64,000 nt of DNA, taken from positions 1,674,001-1,738,000 of the forward strand of contig NZ_CP128233.1 in NCBI RefSeq assembly GCF_030344915.1, read 5' to 3'. Both the position numbers and the translations under genes were made by a program. This document shows positions 28,861-38,904 of the stretch, piece after piece. Position 1 is the first letter of the stretch. Every line of letters begins with the position of its first letter. The notes below the pieces were generated by a model. It had not been told where the DNA came from. It did not search any database and was given only the letters and a program-made list of their open reading frames with translations. Origin of the DNA: Neopusillimonas aromaticivorans (GTDB taxonomy: Bacteria > Pseudomonadota > Gammaproteobacteria > Burkholderiales > Burkholderiaceae_B).

Positions 28861-29603
28861 ATGAATACATCCAAAGGTTCCGGAGCATTGGCTGGCCTGG
28901 TCGTCAGCGCGCATTCGGCTGATTTTGTCTGGCGGGCCGGTGGCGCCATTGCGGCCCATGTGCAGCAAGGCTATCGCATGAAGGTGGTGTGCCTGTCGTT
29001 TGGCGAGCGCGGCGAGTCGGCCAAGTTGTGGCGCAAAGAAGGCATGACCCTTGAAAAGGTCAAGCAGGCGCGCCGCGACGAGGCTCAGCAGGCCGCCGAT
29101 GTTCTGGGTGCGGAAATTGAATTTTTTGACCTGGGTGACTACCCCTGCGTGTCAGCGATGAGGCTTTGCTGCGCCTGGTGGATATTTACCGCGAACTGCA
29201 GCCGGCCTTTGTGCTTAGCCATTCGGCCAAAGATCCCTACAATTTCGACCACCCGCTGGCCATGCATGTAGCCCAAGAGGCGCGCATCATTGCCCAGGCC
29301 GAAGGTCATAACCCGGGCCAGCCCATTATTGGCGCCCCCGTTTATGCATTCGAACCTCACCAGACCGAGCAATGCGAATGGGTGCCCAACACCTTTCTTG
29401 ATATCACCGACGTCTGGGACACAAAATTCAAGGCCATCCAGTGCATGGCCGGGCAAGAACACCTGTGGGAATACTACACCCGGGTGGCACGTCAGCGTGG
29501 GGTTCAGGCCAAGCGCAATATCGGCATCACGGCCGCTCGCAATATCGAGTTCGCTGAAGCCTATATGCGGTTCACCCCCACCGTTGTCGGAGACTTGTCA
29601 TGA
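28861..29603 (+). CDS. galB: 4-oxalomesaconate hydratase GalB (frameshifted)
   Basis: About 247-residue PIG-L/LmbE-fold metal-dependent hydratase that adds water to the 4-oxalomesaconate tautomer in the gallate and protocatechuate 4,5-cleavage pathways. GalB marks are VVSAHSADFVWRAGGAIA with the metal-binding AHSAD, CLSFGERGESAKLWRKEG, DPYNFDHPLA and FEPHQTEQCEW. The frame breaks near 29148. One C added to CCC gives DYPLRVSDEALLRL and a single protein. Its stop overlaps the start of the aldolase gene by four bases. The family assignment is strong because these motifs distinguish GalB from sugar deacetylases. Confidence 0.88.
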
Positions 29604-30295
29604 TGCGCGGCGTTGTCGTTACCCAGGTTCAACGTGCAGCAGCTGCCGATATCGATATCCTGCGCCAGTGTGGTTCGGCCACGGTACACGAAGCCCAGGC
29701 CCGGCTAGGGCTGCTGGCTCCCTATATGCGGCCTATCTGGCCGGGTGCACAAATTGCAGGGTCGGCCATTACTGTTCTGGTGCCCCCAGGCGATAACTGG
29801 ATGATCCATGTTGCGATAGAACAATGTCAGGACGGTGATGTATTGTTGGTGGCCCCCACGTCTGAATGCACCGACGGTTATTTCGGCGATCTTCTCGCCA
29901 CGTCGGCCATGGCTCGTGGTGTGCGTGGTCTGATCATCGATGCCGGTGTGCGTGATGTTGCCGTGCTTAAAGAAATGGGTTTTCCGGTGTGGTCAAAGGC
30001 CATTTCGGCCGCCGGTACGGTCAAAGAAACCCTGGGTTCGGTCAATGTGCCCGTCGTGTGTGCCGGTCAGTGGGTCAACCCCGGTGATGTCGTGGTGGCC
30101 GACGATGATGGTATCGCGGTGGTTCCCGTGGCCCAGGCGGGTGTGGTGGCACAAGCCGCACGCCAGCGTACCGATAAGGAAAACGCCACGCGCGATGTGC
30201 TGGCCACCGGTACGCTGGGTCTCGACCACTACGGCATGCGCGAGCGGCTGGCGGCCAAGGGCTTGCGCTATATCGAATCGCTGGATCAGCTCTAA
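29600..30295 (+). CDS. ligK: 4-hydroxy-4-methyl-2-oxoglutarate / 4-carboxy-4-hydroxy-2-oxoadipate aldolase
   Basis: 231-residue class II aldolase of the RraA fold (LigK/GalC/ProA). It splits 4-carboxy-4-hydroxy-2-oxoadipate to pyruvate and oxaloacetate. Diagnostic segments are LLAPYMRPIWPGAQIAGSA, PPGDNWMIHVAIEQC, YFGDLLATSAMARGVRGL and the metal-site IDAGVRDV. The gene is intact and overlaps galB, matching the last step of the pathway directly after the hydratase. Confidence 0.92.
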   Translation: MMRGVVVTQVQRAAAADIDILRQCGSATVHEAQARLGLLAPYMRPIWPGAQIAGSAITVLVPPGDNWMIHVAIEQCQDGDVLLVAPTSECTDGYFGDLLATSAMARGVRGLIIDAGVRDVAVLKEMGFPVWSKAISAAGTVKETLGSVNVPVVCAGQWVNPGDVVVADDDGIAVVPVAQAGVVAQAARQRTDKENATRDVLATGTLGLDHYGMRERLAAKGLRYIESLDQL

Positions 30296-30310
30296 GCGCA
30301 AGGGGGCACC

Positions 30311-31504
30311 GTGCAGACCAGAATCCCGTGTGTACAAATGCGTGGGGGTACGTCGAAAGGCGCATATTTCCATGCGGCCGATTTGCCGCTCGACCCAGCC
30401 TTGCGCGATCAGGTGCTGCTGGCCGTCATGGGCTCGCCCGACAAGCGCCAGATCGACGGTATCGGCGGTGCCGACTCGCTGACCAGCAAGGTGGCGATTG
30501 TGTCGCCGTCAACACGGTCTGATGCCGATGTCGATTACCTGTTCGGCCAGGTTCTGATCAACGAGGCGCGGGTCGACTACGGCCAGAACTGCGGCAATAT
30601 CCTGGCGGGTGTTGGCCCGTTTGCGGTTGAAACCGGCCTGGTGGCTGCCGTCGATGGTGTCACCCGGGTGGCCATTCACATGGTTAACACCGGGCAGATT
30701 GCGGTCGCTTCGGTGCCGACACCGGGTGGGCAGGTCAGGTACGACGGTGCCCAGGCCATTGATGGCGTGCCCGGCACGGCCGCCCCCATTCCCATTGAAT
30801 TTCGTGATACCGCCGGGTCATCGTGCGGTGCCTTGCTGCCTACCGGGCAGGTGGTGGATGTCATCAACGGTATCCAGGTCACGTGCATTGATAACGGCAT
30901 GCCCATGGTGTTGATGCGTGCCGCCGACTTGGGGCTTGAGGGCACCGAGTCTGCGCAGGCTCTGGATGCCGATGCCGATCTTAAAGCGCGCATCGAGGCC
31001 ATTCGTCTCAAGGTTGGCCCATTGATGAATCTGGGTGATGTCACTACACGTACGGTACCCAAGATGTGCCTGGTGTCTTCGCCTGTCAATGGCGGGGCCA
31101 TCAACACGCGGTGCTTCATTCCCCACAAGTGTCACACCTCTATCGGGGTGCTGGCGGCCGTCAGTGTGGCGACCGCTGTGGCGTTGCCCGGGTCTGTGGC
31201 CAGTACCGAGGGCCAGATGCCCAAACTGCTGCCGGCGACACGTCAATCCGAAGCGTCGGTATCAGGCCACGATAGGGGTTTGCCTCCAAGGCTCGAACAA
31301 CAAGGGTCTGACATCGACGCCTTTACCGGTGTCGCCGTGCTTGATATCGAGCATCCCACCGGGCATTTGTCGGTTGAACTGCAGCTTGAACACGCGGGCG
31401 ATCAGGTTTCTGTGACCAGTGCCGCACTGATTCGTACGGCGCGCTGGTTGTTTGATGGCCGCGTGCATATTCCGACCCGCGTCTGGTCGGGCGCGGGTCA
31501 CTAA
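30311..31504 (+). CDS. galD: 4-oxalomesaconate tautomerase GalD
   Basis: 397-residue PrpF-family isomerase that converts the keto and enol forms of 4-oxalomesaconate for GalB. Visible marks are CVQMRGGTSKGAYFHAADLP, the Cys-containing YGQNCGNILAGVGPFA and HPTGHLSVELQLE. The start is GTG with a G-rich ribosome-binding site. The stretch around 31200-31320, between SVASTEGQMPK and DIEHPTG, looks longer than I expect for the family and may hold an insertion or paired frameshifts. The position after galB and the aldolase gene supports the assignment. Confidence 0.87.
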   Translation: MQTRIPCVQMRGGTSKGAYFHAADLPLDPALRDQVLLAVMGSPDKRQIDGIGGADSLTSKVAIVSPSTRSDADVDYLFGQVLINEARVDYGQNCGNILAGVGPFAVETGLVAAVDGVTRVAIHMVNTGQIAVASVPTPGGQVRYDGAQAIDGVPGTAAPIPIEFRDTAGSSCGALLPTGQVVDVINGIQVTCIDNGMPMVLMRAADLGLEGTESAQALDADADLKARIEAIRLKVGPLMNLGDVTTRTVPKMCLVSSPVNGGAINTRCFIPHKCHTSIGVLAAVSVATAVALPGSVASTEGQMPKLLPATRQSEASVSGHDRGLPPRLEQQGSDIDAFTGVAVLDIEHPTGHLSVELQLEHAGDQVSVTSAALIRTARWLFDGRVHIPTRVWSGAGH

Positions 31505-31522
31505 CTTTTGCGTGGGGTTTTC

Positions 31523-32240
31523 ATGACCAAACAGGTTTTGCTGCTTCTTCCGGGGCTGTTGTGCGATGAAACAGTCTGGACGCACCAGCGGGCGGCCTTG
31601 TCGGCCATTGCCGATACCGTGGTTCCCGACTATAAGTCACTGGACAGTATCAGCGCCATGGCCGAAAAGGTCTTGCGTGATGCGCCGTCGCAAACCTTTG
31701 CGTTGGCCGGACACTCCATGGGGGCGGGTCGCCCTCGAAGTTGTGCGCAAGGCACCTGAACGGGTGTCGCGCCTGGCGTTGCTGGACACCGGTTTCGAAC
31801 CGATTGCTGTCGGCGAGGCCGGTGAGCAAGAGCGGGCCAAGCGCATGAACTTGCTTGAAATCGCCAAAACCCAGGGTATGCGGGTCATGGGTCAGCAATG
31901 GGCACCCGGCATGGTCCACCCTGACCGTGTGGCTACACCCGTATTTGACGAGATCCTGGCCATGATCGAACGCCGTACGCCAGCCGAGTTTGAAGCCCAG
32001 ATTACGGCATTGTTGGGGCGTCCTGATGCCGGGCCGGTACTGTCACTGTTACGTTGTCCCACCCGCCTGATCTGTGGCCGGCAAGATGCCTGGAGCCCCT
32101 ACGCCCGCCATGAAATCATGCATCAAATGATTCCGGTGCCCTGGTCACGGCTCAGCGCGGTGGAAGACTGCGGTCATATGTCGACCATGGAACGCCCCGA
32201 TGCGGTCAGTGCGCTGCTGGCGCAGTGGCTGCTGCAATAG
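31523..32240 (+). CDS. Alpha/beta hydrolase (frameshifted)
   Basis: About 239-residue alpha/beta-hydrolase-fold protein. The N-terminal LLLLPGLLCDETVWTHQ and the nucleophile elbow GHSMG are in one frame to about 31730. The rest (VALEVVRKAPERVSRLALLD, late His in VEDCGHMSTMERPD) is in the other. The break falls in a G run, most likely two missing G, restoring GHSMGGRVALEV. It follows galD by 18 bases and is probably co-transcribed. Its substrate is not known; an ester or enol-lactone linked to aromatic acids is a reasonable guess. Confidence 0.78.
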
Positions 32241-32318
32241 CGCGTTTTACCGGCGGGTTGGAAAATCGCTGAACGTCGGGCAAAATTCAACATGTATTCT
32301 GAATGAGCGAGGCGAGAC

Positions 32319-33233
32319 ATGGCTGGCGATATTTCCCCTTGAAATCCGTAAGGTTGGGCTGATCGGTTTTGGTGAGGCAGGGCGCCTGCTGGGCGGGGGC
32401 TGGTCAAGGCGGGCTTGCTGGTTACGGCCTACGATATCAAGATCGAAACCCCTCAGGGCTGGGCCCTGATGGCCCGCAGCACCGACGAGGCGGGGGTATT
32501 ATTGTCCGACATGCCGGCACAGGCCGTTAAAGGCTGTGATCTGGTCATTTCGGCCGTAACGGCCAGTTCGGCAGCGGCAGTGGCCGAGCAGGTGGGGCCC
32601 ATGCTGGCGCCGGGTCAAGTCTTTCTTGATATCAACTCTGTATCCCCAGCCACCAAAGCGCACGACCGCAATGCGGTTGAACGGGGCGGGGCAACCTATA
32701 TTGAAGCGGCTGTCATGGCACCTGTGCCTCCCTATGGCTTGCGGGTTCCCATGCTGCTGGGTGGGGCGAAAGCGCAGGCGGTGTCCGATGCCTTGAATGT
32801 CATCGGCTTTCATACCCGTGCGGTCTCTGCAGACGTCGGTGTGGCGTCGGCCATCAAAATGTGCCGCAGCGTCATGATCAAAGGTCTGGAAGCGCTGACG
32901 GTCGAGTGTCTGACCGCCGCCCGTCGTTATGGTGCCGAGCGCGAGGTGCTTGAGTCATTGGCTGAAACGTTTCCCGGCATGGGCTGGACGGATCGCCAGC
33001 CCCATTATCTGGTCAGTCGCGTTGCCGAGCATGGTCGTCGTCGTGCCGAAGAAATGCGCGAGGTGGCCGATACCTTGCTGGACGTCAAGGTCGACCCGGT
33101 CATGGCCCGAGCCACTGCAACCGTGCAAGACGCCTTTGTTGACCTGATGGAAAAGAAAGGCGTGGCCTACCCGAAAGACCACGCCTTCGACTGGCCGACG
33201 TTCGTCGACCTGTTGCACCCCGACCGCGATTAA
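32319..33233 (+). CDS. NAD(P)-binding dehydrogenase, DUF1932 type (frameshifted)
   Basis: About 304-residue protein of the 3-hydroxyisobutyrate/6-phosphogluconate dehydrogenase superfamily. It has a Rossmann start (KVGLIGFGEAG), a second part with SAVTASSAAAVAEQ and DINSVSPATK, and a helical C-terminal DUF1932 domain (GMGWTDRQPHYLVSRVAEHGRR). The ATG at 32319 has a GAGG-type site before it. One extra base in CCCC near 32336 and one missing G near 32395 split the gene. The family includes enzymes acting on small hydroxy acids. Its place at the end of the gal unit suggests a role in a branch of aromatic acid breakdown, but none is proven. Confidence 0.75.
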
Positions 33234-34489
33234 AGCAGCGCTTCTATGGCCCAGGCGTCGTAGCAGAACCAGACCAGCAACAACAAGACGGTGCACAAGA
33301 AGGGTGCCAGGCTGCGGAACAGCGTCATGGCGGGTACGCCCGTCATGGCCGACGCGACGAATAGCCCGGTGCCCACCGGTGGTGTCAACAGGCCCAGTAC
33401 CAGATTCAGGCACACCACCACACCAAACTGGAAGGGTGAAATGCCGAACTGGGTGGTGGCGATGGGCAGCAAAATGGGCACAACCAGAATCAGTGCCGCT
33501 ACGCCGTCAATGAACATGCCCACAAACAATAGCAGCACCATCACCATCAGCAGGAACACGAACGGGTCTGATGTGCTGTCACCGATCCAGGCGGCGACCA
33601 TTTGCGGTACGCCTTCAAAGGTGATGGTCCAGCCAAAGACACCGGCGCTGGCGACCAGGAACAGTACCAGCCCTGAGTTCGTGGCCGTGCGTGCAAATAG
33701 CGCGGGCAGCTTGTCGAGCTTCAGGTCACGGTAAAAGAACATGCCAATGATCAGTGAGGCCAGCGAGGCCAGCGCCGCAGATTCGGTGGGGGTCGCCAGA
33801 CCCGACAAAATGCCGCCGATAATCACGATGGGCACCAAGAGTGCAGGTATCGCGTAAAGAATTGCGCGGCCGGCTTCCTGTGCATTCATCCAACGCCCTT
33901 TGGGGTACTGTTGAAATAATCCGACCAGCGCCACAATGACGAAGAATGAACTGCCCATCAGCAGGCCTGGGATAATCCCGGCAATGAACATGTCGCCAAT
34001 GGAAATTTGTGCCAGCACGCCGAACACCACAAACAGCATGGATGGAGGAATAATTGGCCCCATCAGGCCAGCGGCAGCGGTAATCGCGGTAGAGAAGGTT
34101 TTGTCATAGCCTTCACGCTCCATCTCGGGAACGATGGCACGCGACATGACTGCGATTTGCGCGACGGCCGACCCCATGATGGCCGCCATCATCATATTGG
34201 CCATCAGGTTGATGTAGGCCAGGCCACCTCGAAAGCCGCCAAAAAATACGCGCGCAAAATTGATCAGGCGTCGGGTTAGCCCGCCTTCGTTCATGAGTTC
34301 GCCCGCCAGAATGAACAAGGGAATGGCGAGCAGGCCATAGGACTCGGCTGAGCCGAACAGTTGCTGTCCGTACGAGGCAAAGAGTACCAGGTTGTCTGAG
34401 TGCCAGACGTAGAAGACCGCCGTCATGCACAGCACAATGCCAATCGGTACCTGCAGTAGTAGCAGGGCAAGAAAAATCGTGAATGTCAT
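33230..34489 (-). CDS. TRAP transporter large permease (DctM type)
   Basis: 419-residue integral-membrane protein with about twelve hydrophobic helices, the transport channel of a tripartite ATP-independent periplasmic system. Family marks include GSAVAQIAVMSRAIVPEMEREGYD, GPIIPPSMLFVVFG and LGLLTPPVGTGLFV. The start at 34489 has GAGGGTG upstream; the longer frame begins 15 codons earlier. It overlaps the small-permease gene by four bases (ATGA). It is the last gene of the nba operon and its stop overlaps the dehydrogenase gene on the other strand. Confidence 0.9.
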   Translation of the reverse strand: MTFTIFLALLLLQVPIGIVLCMTAVFYVWHSDNLVLFASYGQQLFGSAESYGLLAIPLFILAGELMNEGGLTRRLINFARVFFGGFRGGLAYINLMANMMMAAIMGSAVAQIAVMSRAIVPEMEREGYDKTFSTAITAAAGLMGPIIPPSMLFVVFGVLAQISIGDMFIAGIIPGLLMGSSFFVIVALVGLFQQYPKGRWMNAQEAGRAILYAIPALLVPIVIIGGILSGLATPTESAALASLASLIIGMFFYRDLKLDKLPALFARTATNSGLVLFLVASAGVFGWTITFEGVPQMVAAWIGDSTSDPFVFLLMVMVLLLFVGMFIDGVAALILVVPILLPIATTQFGISPFQFGVVVCLNLVLGLLTPPVGTGLFVASAMTGVPAMTLFRSLAPFLCTVLLLLVWFCYDAWAIEALL

Positions 34490-35039
34490 GGTGCACCCTC
34501 GGGGAAGTGTCCATGTGATGACCGCGCGGGTCATTGATCAGGTTGACCAGCGTGTGCAGGCAGACTGACAGAGCGAACCAGGGGACGATCAACCACACCC
34601 AGTACTTTTGCAGCGCCAGGGTATTGGCACGGTCCTGGTACATAAAATTCATGGTTTTTGCACTGAACTGGCCGAAGTCAAAGCCGGCATTGATCAGATC
34701 CAGCGGTGCATACCATTGCCATGAAAACACCAGCAGCAACACGCCGAACAGCAGCACGACAAGGTCAATGAACACGCCCACGCCTCGACGCATTCCTGGG
34801 GGTAACATGTCGACCAGTACAGTAACGGCGACGGCCTTGCGCTCTTTCAACAAAACAGCCATAGAGAAAAACACCATCCAGACCATGACAAAAATGGCAA
34901 TTTCATCCACCCAGAAAACAGCCTGGTTCATGGCCCGGGTGATGACGTTAAAAACAATAAGCGCCGTAATCAGTACGGCGCAAAAGCCCGCCAGGAAGCG
35001 CTCGACACGGCTCAGGCGGTCAGACAGTTGTTTCAGCAT
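34486..35039 (-). CDS. TRAP transporter small permease (DctQ type, frameshifted)
   Basis: About 184-residue membrane protein with four hydrophobic helices (for example FLAGFCAVLITALIVFNVI and VGVFIDLVVLLFGVLLLVF). ATG 35039 is preceded by GAGGACATC. The open frame runs on past its natural end into the large-permease gene. Adding one C to CCCC near 34502 gives a TGA at 34486 that overlaps the DctM start, so one missing base is the likely cause. It works with the flanking DctM and DctP proteins. Confidence 0.83.
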
Positions 35040-35105
35040 GAGGGATGTCCTCGGTGAGGGCACGTGACCCGGGGCCGTCGGGCCCCGGGATTCTATACAG
35101 CCTGC

Positions 35106-36090
35106 TTACTGCGACTTGGGCAGATTTTTGGCGGCTTCACGCAGTTCGGCAACCGGTGCGCGTTTGCTCCAGTTGGCTTCCCATTGTGCCGAGGCGTCTT
35201 TGAAGAATTCGGGACCGACCGGTACGACTTTCTTGCCGGTTTTCTTGAGCTGTTCTTCCCAGCCCCTTCTTTGGCGGCATAGCCGGCAATGGTGTTCTTC
35301 AGGTGCTTGGCCATCAGTTCAGAAATTTGCTTGCGGTCTTCTTCACTGAGGGTTTGCCATACGCGAGCCGAGACAAGGCCCACCATGGGGAACATCATGT
35401 GGTTGGACAGCAGGATGGTGTCCGCTTGTTCGTAGAATTTCAGGGCGTTGATCAGTTCGAGGTCCATGTCGATGGCATCAACCTGGCCGTTGGCCAGTGC
35501 ATCGAACACGGCCGGCAAGGGCAGAGGAGTGGGTGCAACGCCAAGGGCAACATAGAAGTCACGTACCGGGTCGACCGGCGTGATGCGCATTTTGCGCCCC
35601 TTCAGGTCGGCAGCGGTTGTAACTGGTGTGCGGCTGAGAATCTGGCGCATGCCGGCCATGCCATAGCCGATACCGACAACACCGGCTTTGGCGGGGAGGG
35701 CCTCAAGCAGTTTTGTGGCCGCCGGCGTTTGCAGCAGGTCCCCCGCCTCATGTACATCTTTGACCAGATAGGGGCGAACAGCGCCCCGAAGTTCGGGTCG
35801 CGGTTGGTGACCTCGGCCACCGTCATGAAGGCCATGTCGAGGGCCCCGGTTTGCAGCTGCTGCAACATTTGAGCCTCATTGCCCAGCTGGCCGGCAGGGA
35901 ACAACGTGACGGTGTGTTTGCCCCCGCTTTCTTTTTTCAGCTCTTCTGCAAATTGCCCGGCCGACTGAGTCCAGATGTGCGGGGGCGGCGTAATGAGGCC
36001 TAGACGAAAGTCTTTGGCGACGGCGGGTGCGGCAATGGCACAGGCGCCAACGGCGGCGGCAATCAAGGACAGCAAACTGCGTTTTTTCAT
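35106..36090 (-). CDS. TRAP transporter substrate-binding protein (DctP type, frameshifted)
   Basis: About 328-residue periplasmic solute receptor. A signal peptide is clear at residues 1-25 (MKKRSLLSLIAAAVGACAIA, cleavage near PAVA-KD). The receptor fold follows (RLGLITPPPHIWTQSAGQFAEELKKESGG) with the conserved Arg region GRKMRITPVDPVRDFY. Breaks near 35740 and 35265 each need one base. The corrected C terminus ends at TAA 35106. It is downstream of the 3-hydroxyanthranilate genes on the same strand, so an aromatic acid such as anthranilate, nitrobenzoate or 3-hydroxyanthranilate is the likely ligand by location. Confidence 0.82.
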
Positions 36091-36109
36091 TGTTGTCTCC
36101 GGTGACCGG

Positions 36110-37101
36110 TCAGGTCAGGTTGAAAAAGGTTTTGGCGTTGTAGATTAGCAGCTTTTGACGTTGTTCCTGGTTGAAGGCCGGTGCGGTAGTGATCAGCGAA
36201 CCGATCGGTTGTTCCCCCAGCGGGTAGGGGTAATCTGAGCCCATCATGACGCGGTCAATGCCCATGGCACCCACCAGAAGGTTCAGGGCATCATGATCAA
36301 ATACCGCAGCATCAGTATAGAGCCGGCTGGCGTACTCCGACGGTGGGCGTGGACAATCTTGACGGACGATGTCGCGGTGTTTCCAGGCGTTATCGACGCG
36401 CCCCAGGGTGTAGGCGAAGCTGCCGCCGCCATGGGCAAAGCAGATCTTCAGGCTTTCCGGGATGCGTTCCAGGGCGCCTGACAAAATCAGCGACAGCATG
36501 CCCAACTGGGTTTCGGCGGGCATGGCGACCAGCCAGGGCAGCATCCACTTTTGCATGCGATCGGGGCCTCCCATCATGTCCCAGGGTGAACAAAGACCGG
36601 GATGGATTCGTTGGCGCAATGAATCAGGAAGTCGACCAGATCGGGGTGGTCCAGGTCTTTACTGCCGACGTGATTGCCAATCTGGACACCGATACAGCCC
36701 GCAGCTTGTGCCCGCGAGGCTTCTTCGCAGGCCAGCTTCGTGTCTTGCAGGGGGACTTGCGACAAGGCTTTCAGGCGATCAGGGTGTCCGGCACAAAAGG
36801 CGACCGCTTCATCGTTCATCTGGCGCGCCCAGTCGGCGGCCTTGGTGGGTTCCCGGTGTACCCGAACATGACCGGCGTCGAGCAGGTGATTTGCAGGTCA
36901 ACCCCTGGGCATCCATTTCGCTGATGCGGTAGTCGGGGTCCCAGAGAGCACGGTAAACCGGACGAAAACTGCGGTCCCCCAGCATGATGTGGCCTGACTC
37001 GCCGTCATCATTGATGCGCAGCCAGGGGCTCGTTCGGCATCCATGGCGGCTGCCGTGGCCTGACTGATCAGCGGAAAAAAATGAGAATGGATGTCAATCA
37101 T
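36110..37101 (-). CDS. nbaD: 2-amino-3-carboxymuconate-6-semialdehyde decarboxylase (ACMSD, frameshifted)
   Basis: About 331-residue zinc-dependent amidohydrolase-fold decarboxylase acting directly after ring cleavage of 3-hydroxyanthranilate. Metal-site motifs are HSHFFP at the N terminus, ICFAHGGGSFAY and GSDYPYPLGE. The segments KWMLPWLVAMPAETQLGMLSL and WKHRDIVRQDC are typical for ACMSD. Two frameshifts, near 36900 and 36590, separate three pieces that align end to end. It lies 14 bases downstream of the ring-cleavage gene. Confidence 0.9.
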
Positions 37102-37115
37102 GCTGCAACAGGCTC

Positions 37116-37691
37116 TTAAAGGTTGGGAAACGCGGTGTTCAACGTGGCGTGCCAGGACTTGTAGTCACGACCCGGGTGCACTTCACCACAGCTGGGGCAA
37201 ACGCGTTCGGCATCGCCGGTTTTGTAGAACTGGTCGTACACCGGCGGCAGGTCTTTGACAATGTCGGTCAGCTGCATTTCGTAGCGACGCACCAGCGTGC
37301 CGCATTTGGCACAGCTCCATTGCAGGGCATCGGCCTCGCCCTTGGGGCGAACGCGCTCAATGACCAGGCACAGGCTGCCCTCTTCGGGGCGTTGCGGCGA
37401 ATGGGCCACATGGGGGGCCATGAGGAACACATCGCCTTCTTTCAGGTGAATGCGTTCATATTGGCCGCGATCCCAGATCAGCAATGAGGCATTGCCCTTG
37501 AACTGGTAGAAAAATTCTTCGACCGGGTCATCGTGAAAGTCGGTGCGTTCGTTGGGGCCGCCGACCACGGTGACCATGAAGTCACTGTTTTTCCAGATCT
37601 GCTGGTTGCCAACCGGTGGTTTGAGCAGATGGGCGTTATCGTCGAGCCAGCCTTTGAAGTTGAGCGGGTAGCCGTACTTGAAGTTGATCAT
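37116..37691 (-). CDS. nbaC: 3-hydroxyanthranilate 3,4-dioxygenase
   Basis: 191-residue cupin-fold Fe(II) extradiol dioxygenase that opens 3-hydroxyanthranilate to 2-amino-3-carboxymuconate semialdehyde. Iron ligands are His53, Glu59 (FHDDPVEEFF) and His97 (APHVAHSP); substrate-binding Arg49 and Arg101 are present. A C-terminal rubredoxin-like iron site has two CxxC pairs (CAKC and CPSC), as in other bacterial enzymes. The gene is intact and sits between the deaminase and decarboxylase genes. Confidence 0.94.
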   Translation of the reverse strand: MINFKYGYPLNFKGWLDDNAHLLKPPVGNQQIWKNSDFMVTVVGGPNERTDFHDDPVEEFFYQFKGNASLLIWDRGQYERIHLKEGDVFLMAPHVAHSPQRPEEGSLCLVIERVRPKGEADALQWSCAKCGTLVRRYEMQLTDIVKDLPPVYDQFYKTGDAERVCPSCGEVHPGRDYKSWHATLNTAFPNL

Positions 37692-37696
37692 GGTCG

Positions 37697-38128
37697 TTAT
37701 TCCTTGCCGGACAGGGGCTTGTACGCGGTGGCGCGAATTTCAATCAGCAGATGCGGGTGGGGTAACTGGTGCACGGCAACGGTGGTGCGTGTCGGGCCCG
37801 AGTAGTCGAAAAATTCAGCCCACACTTCGTTGTAACCGCCAAAGTCGTTCATGTTGACCAGAAAGACCTGGGTATCGACGACATCGGCCAGGGTGGCGCC
37901 GGCATGTTTGAGGATGTCTTCAATGTTTCTGATGACCGCACGGGTCTGGGCCCGGATGTCCAGATTGGTAACACCCAACGGGTCGACTTCAACCCCTTCA
38001 AAGGTGTTGTCCGGACGGCGGGAACTGGTGCCCGACACAAAAATGAAATCACCGGCGCGTTTGTAATGGGGAAAACGGCCCCGGGGCTTGGCTTTTTCGG
38101 TCAGAACAGCCGCTTGTGGTTCGCTCAT
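37697..38128 (-). CDS. nbaF: 2-aminomuconate deaminase (RidA/YjgF fold)
   Basis: 143-residue RidA-fold protein. In this operon it converts 2-aminomuconate to 4-oxalocrotonate with release of ammonia. Visible segments are FPHYKRAGDFIFVSGTSSRRPDN, TRAVIRNIEDILKHAGATLADVV and the C-terminal PHPHLLIEIRATAYKP. The start at 38128 is set by a strong AAGGAGG. The gene is intact. A general enamine deaminase role is the alternative, but the operon context makes the aminomuconate role likely. Confidence 0.88.
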   Translation of the reverse strand: MSEPQAAVLTEKAKPRGRFPHYKRAGDFIFVSGTSSRRPDNTFEGVEVDPLGVTNLDIRAQTRAVIRNIEDILKHAGATLADVVDTQVFLVNMNDFGGYNEVWAEFFDYSGPTRTTVAVHQLPHPHLLIEIRATAYKPLSGKE

Positions 38129-38138
38129 GCCTGCCTCC

Positions 38139-38904
38139 TTAGCGGGTGAAGAATTCAACCGCACCCAGACGGCTGATGTCGCACTTGACGTGAAGGCCGG
38201 GGGTAAGGGCACTGGGCGGCGGTGGCACCACCGGCCATGATCAGCGAACCGGCGGGCAGTGACCGCTCACAACCGGCCAGCAGGCGTGCGGCCTGAACGA
38301 CCGAGCGCATGGGGTTACCCAGAATGGCACCGGTTGATCCGGCCACGACAAAGCGACCGTCATAGGCGATGCTGACGCCGGCGTTGGTCAGGGCATCAAA
38401 CTGGCGTGACCATTGGCCCACAATCAGGCCGGCCGAGGAGCAGTTGTCGGCCACCACGTCTTCCAGCGTGAACTTGAAGTTTTCGTAGCGCGAATCAATG
38501 ATTTCCATGGCGGGCGCCACCGCTTCGATGTAGTCCACCGCTTCCAGGGCGGTGATGGGGCGGTCGATGGTACGGCGGGTCAGGAAGCAGACCTCGGGCT
38601 CGACGCGGGGGTGGATATACTGCGACAGGTCGACGGTACTGCCTTCTTCCTGCAGCATGGATTTGGTGAGCCAGCCCCAGATCAGGTCGCTGACCCCCAT
38701 CTGAACCATTTTGGCGCGACTGGTAAAACCCAGCTTGATGCCGCAAATTGTTTCACCGCGATCGACACGACGCTGGATCGACATGCGCTGGATGTCATAG
38801 GCCTGTTCAATGGTGAACGAGCCCGGTGCAAACTGGGGGACGGCCTTGGCGTGGCGGGCCGCGTCGTCAAGGGTGGCGGCAAAACCGTAAATATCGATAC
38901 TCAT
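38139..38904 (-). CDS. nbaG: 4-oxalocrotonate decarboxylase (frameshifted near the end)
   Basis: About 255-residue Mg-dependent decarboxylase of the fumarylacetoacetase/hydratase superfamily that turns 4-oxalocrotonate into 2-hydroxypenta-2,4-dienoate. Motifs are GIKLGFTSRAKMVQMGVSD, HPRVEPEVCFLTRR and LGNPMRSVVQAARLL. One extra C near 38208 throws the last 20 codons out of frame; the corrected tail is LTPGLHVKCDISRLGAVEFF with a stop at 38139. The start overlaps the stop of the aldolase gene. It usually works in complex with the NbaH-type hydratase encoded upstream. Confidence 0.86.
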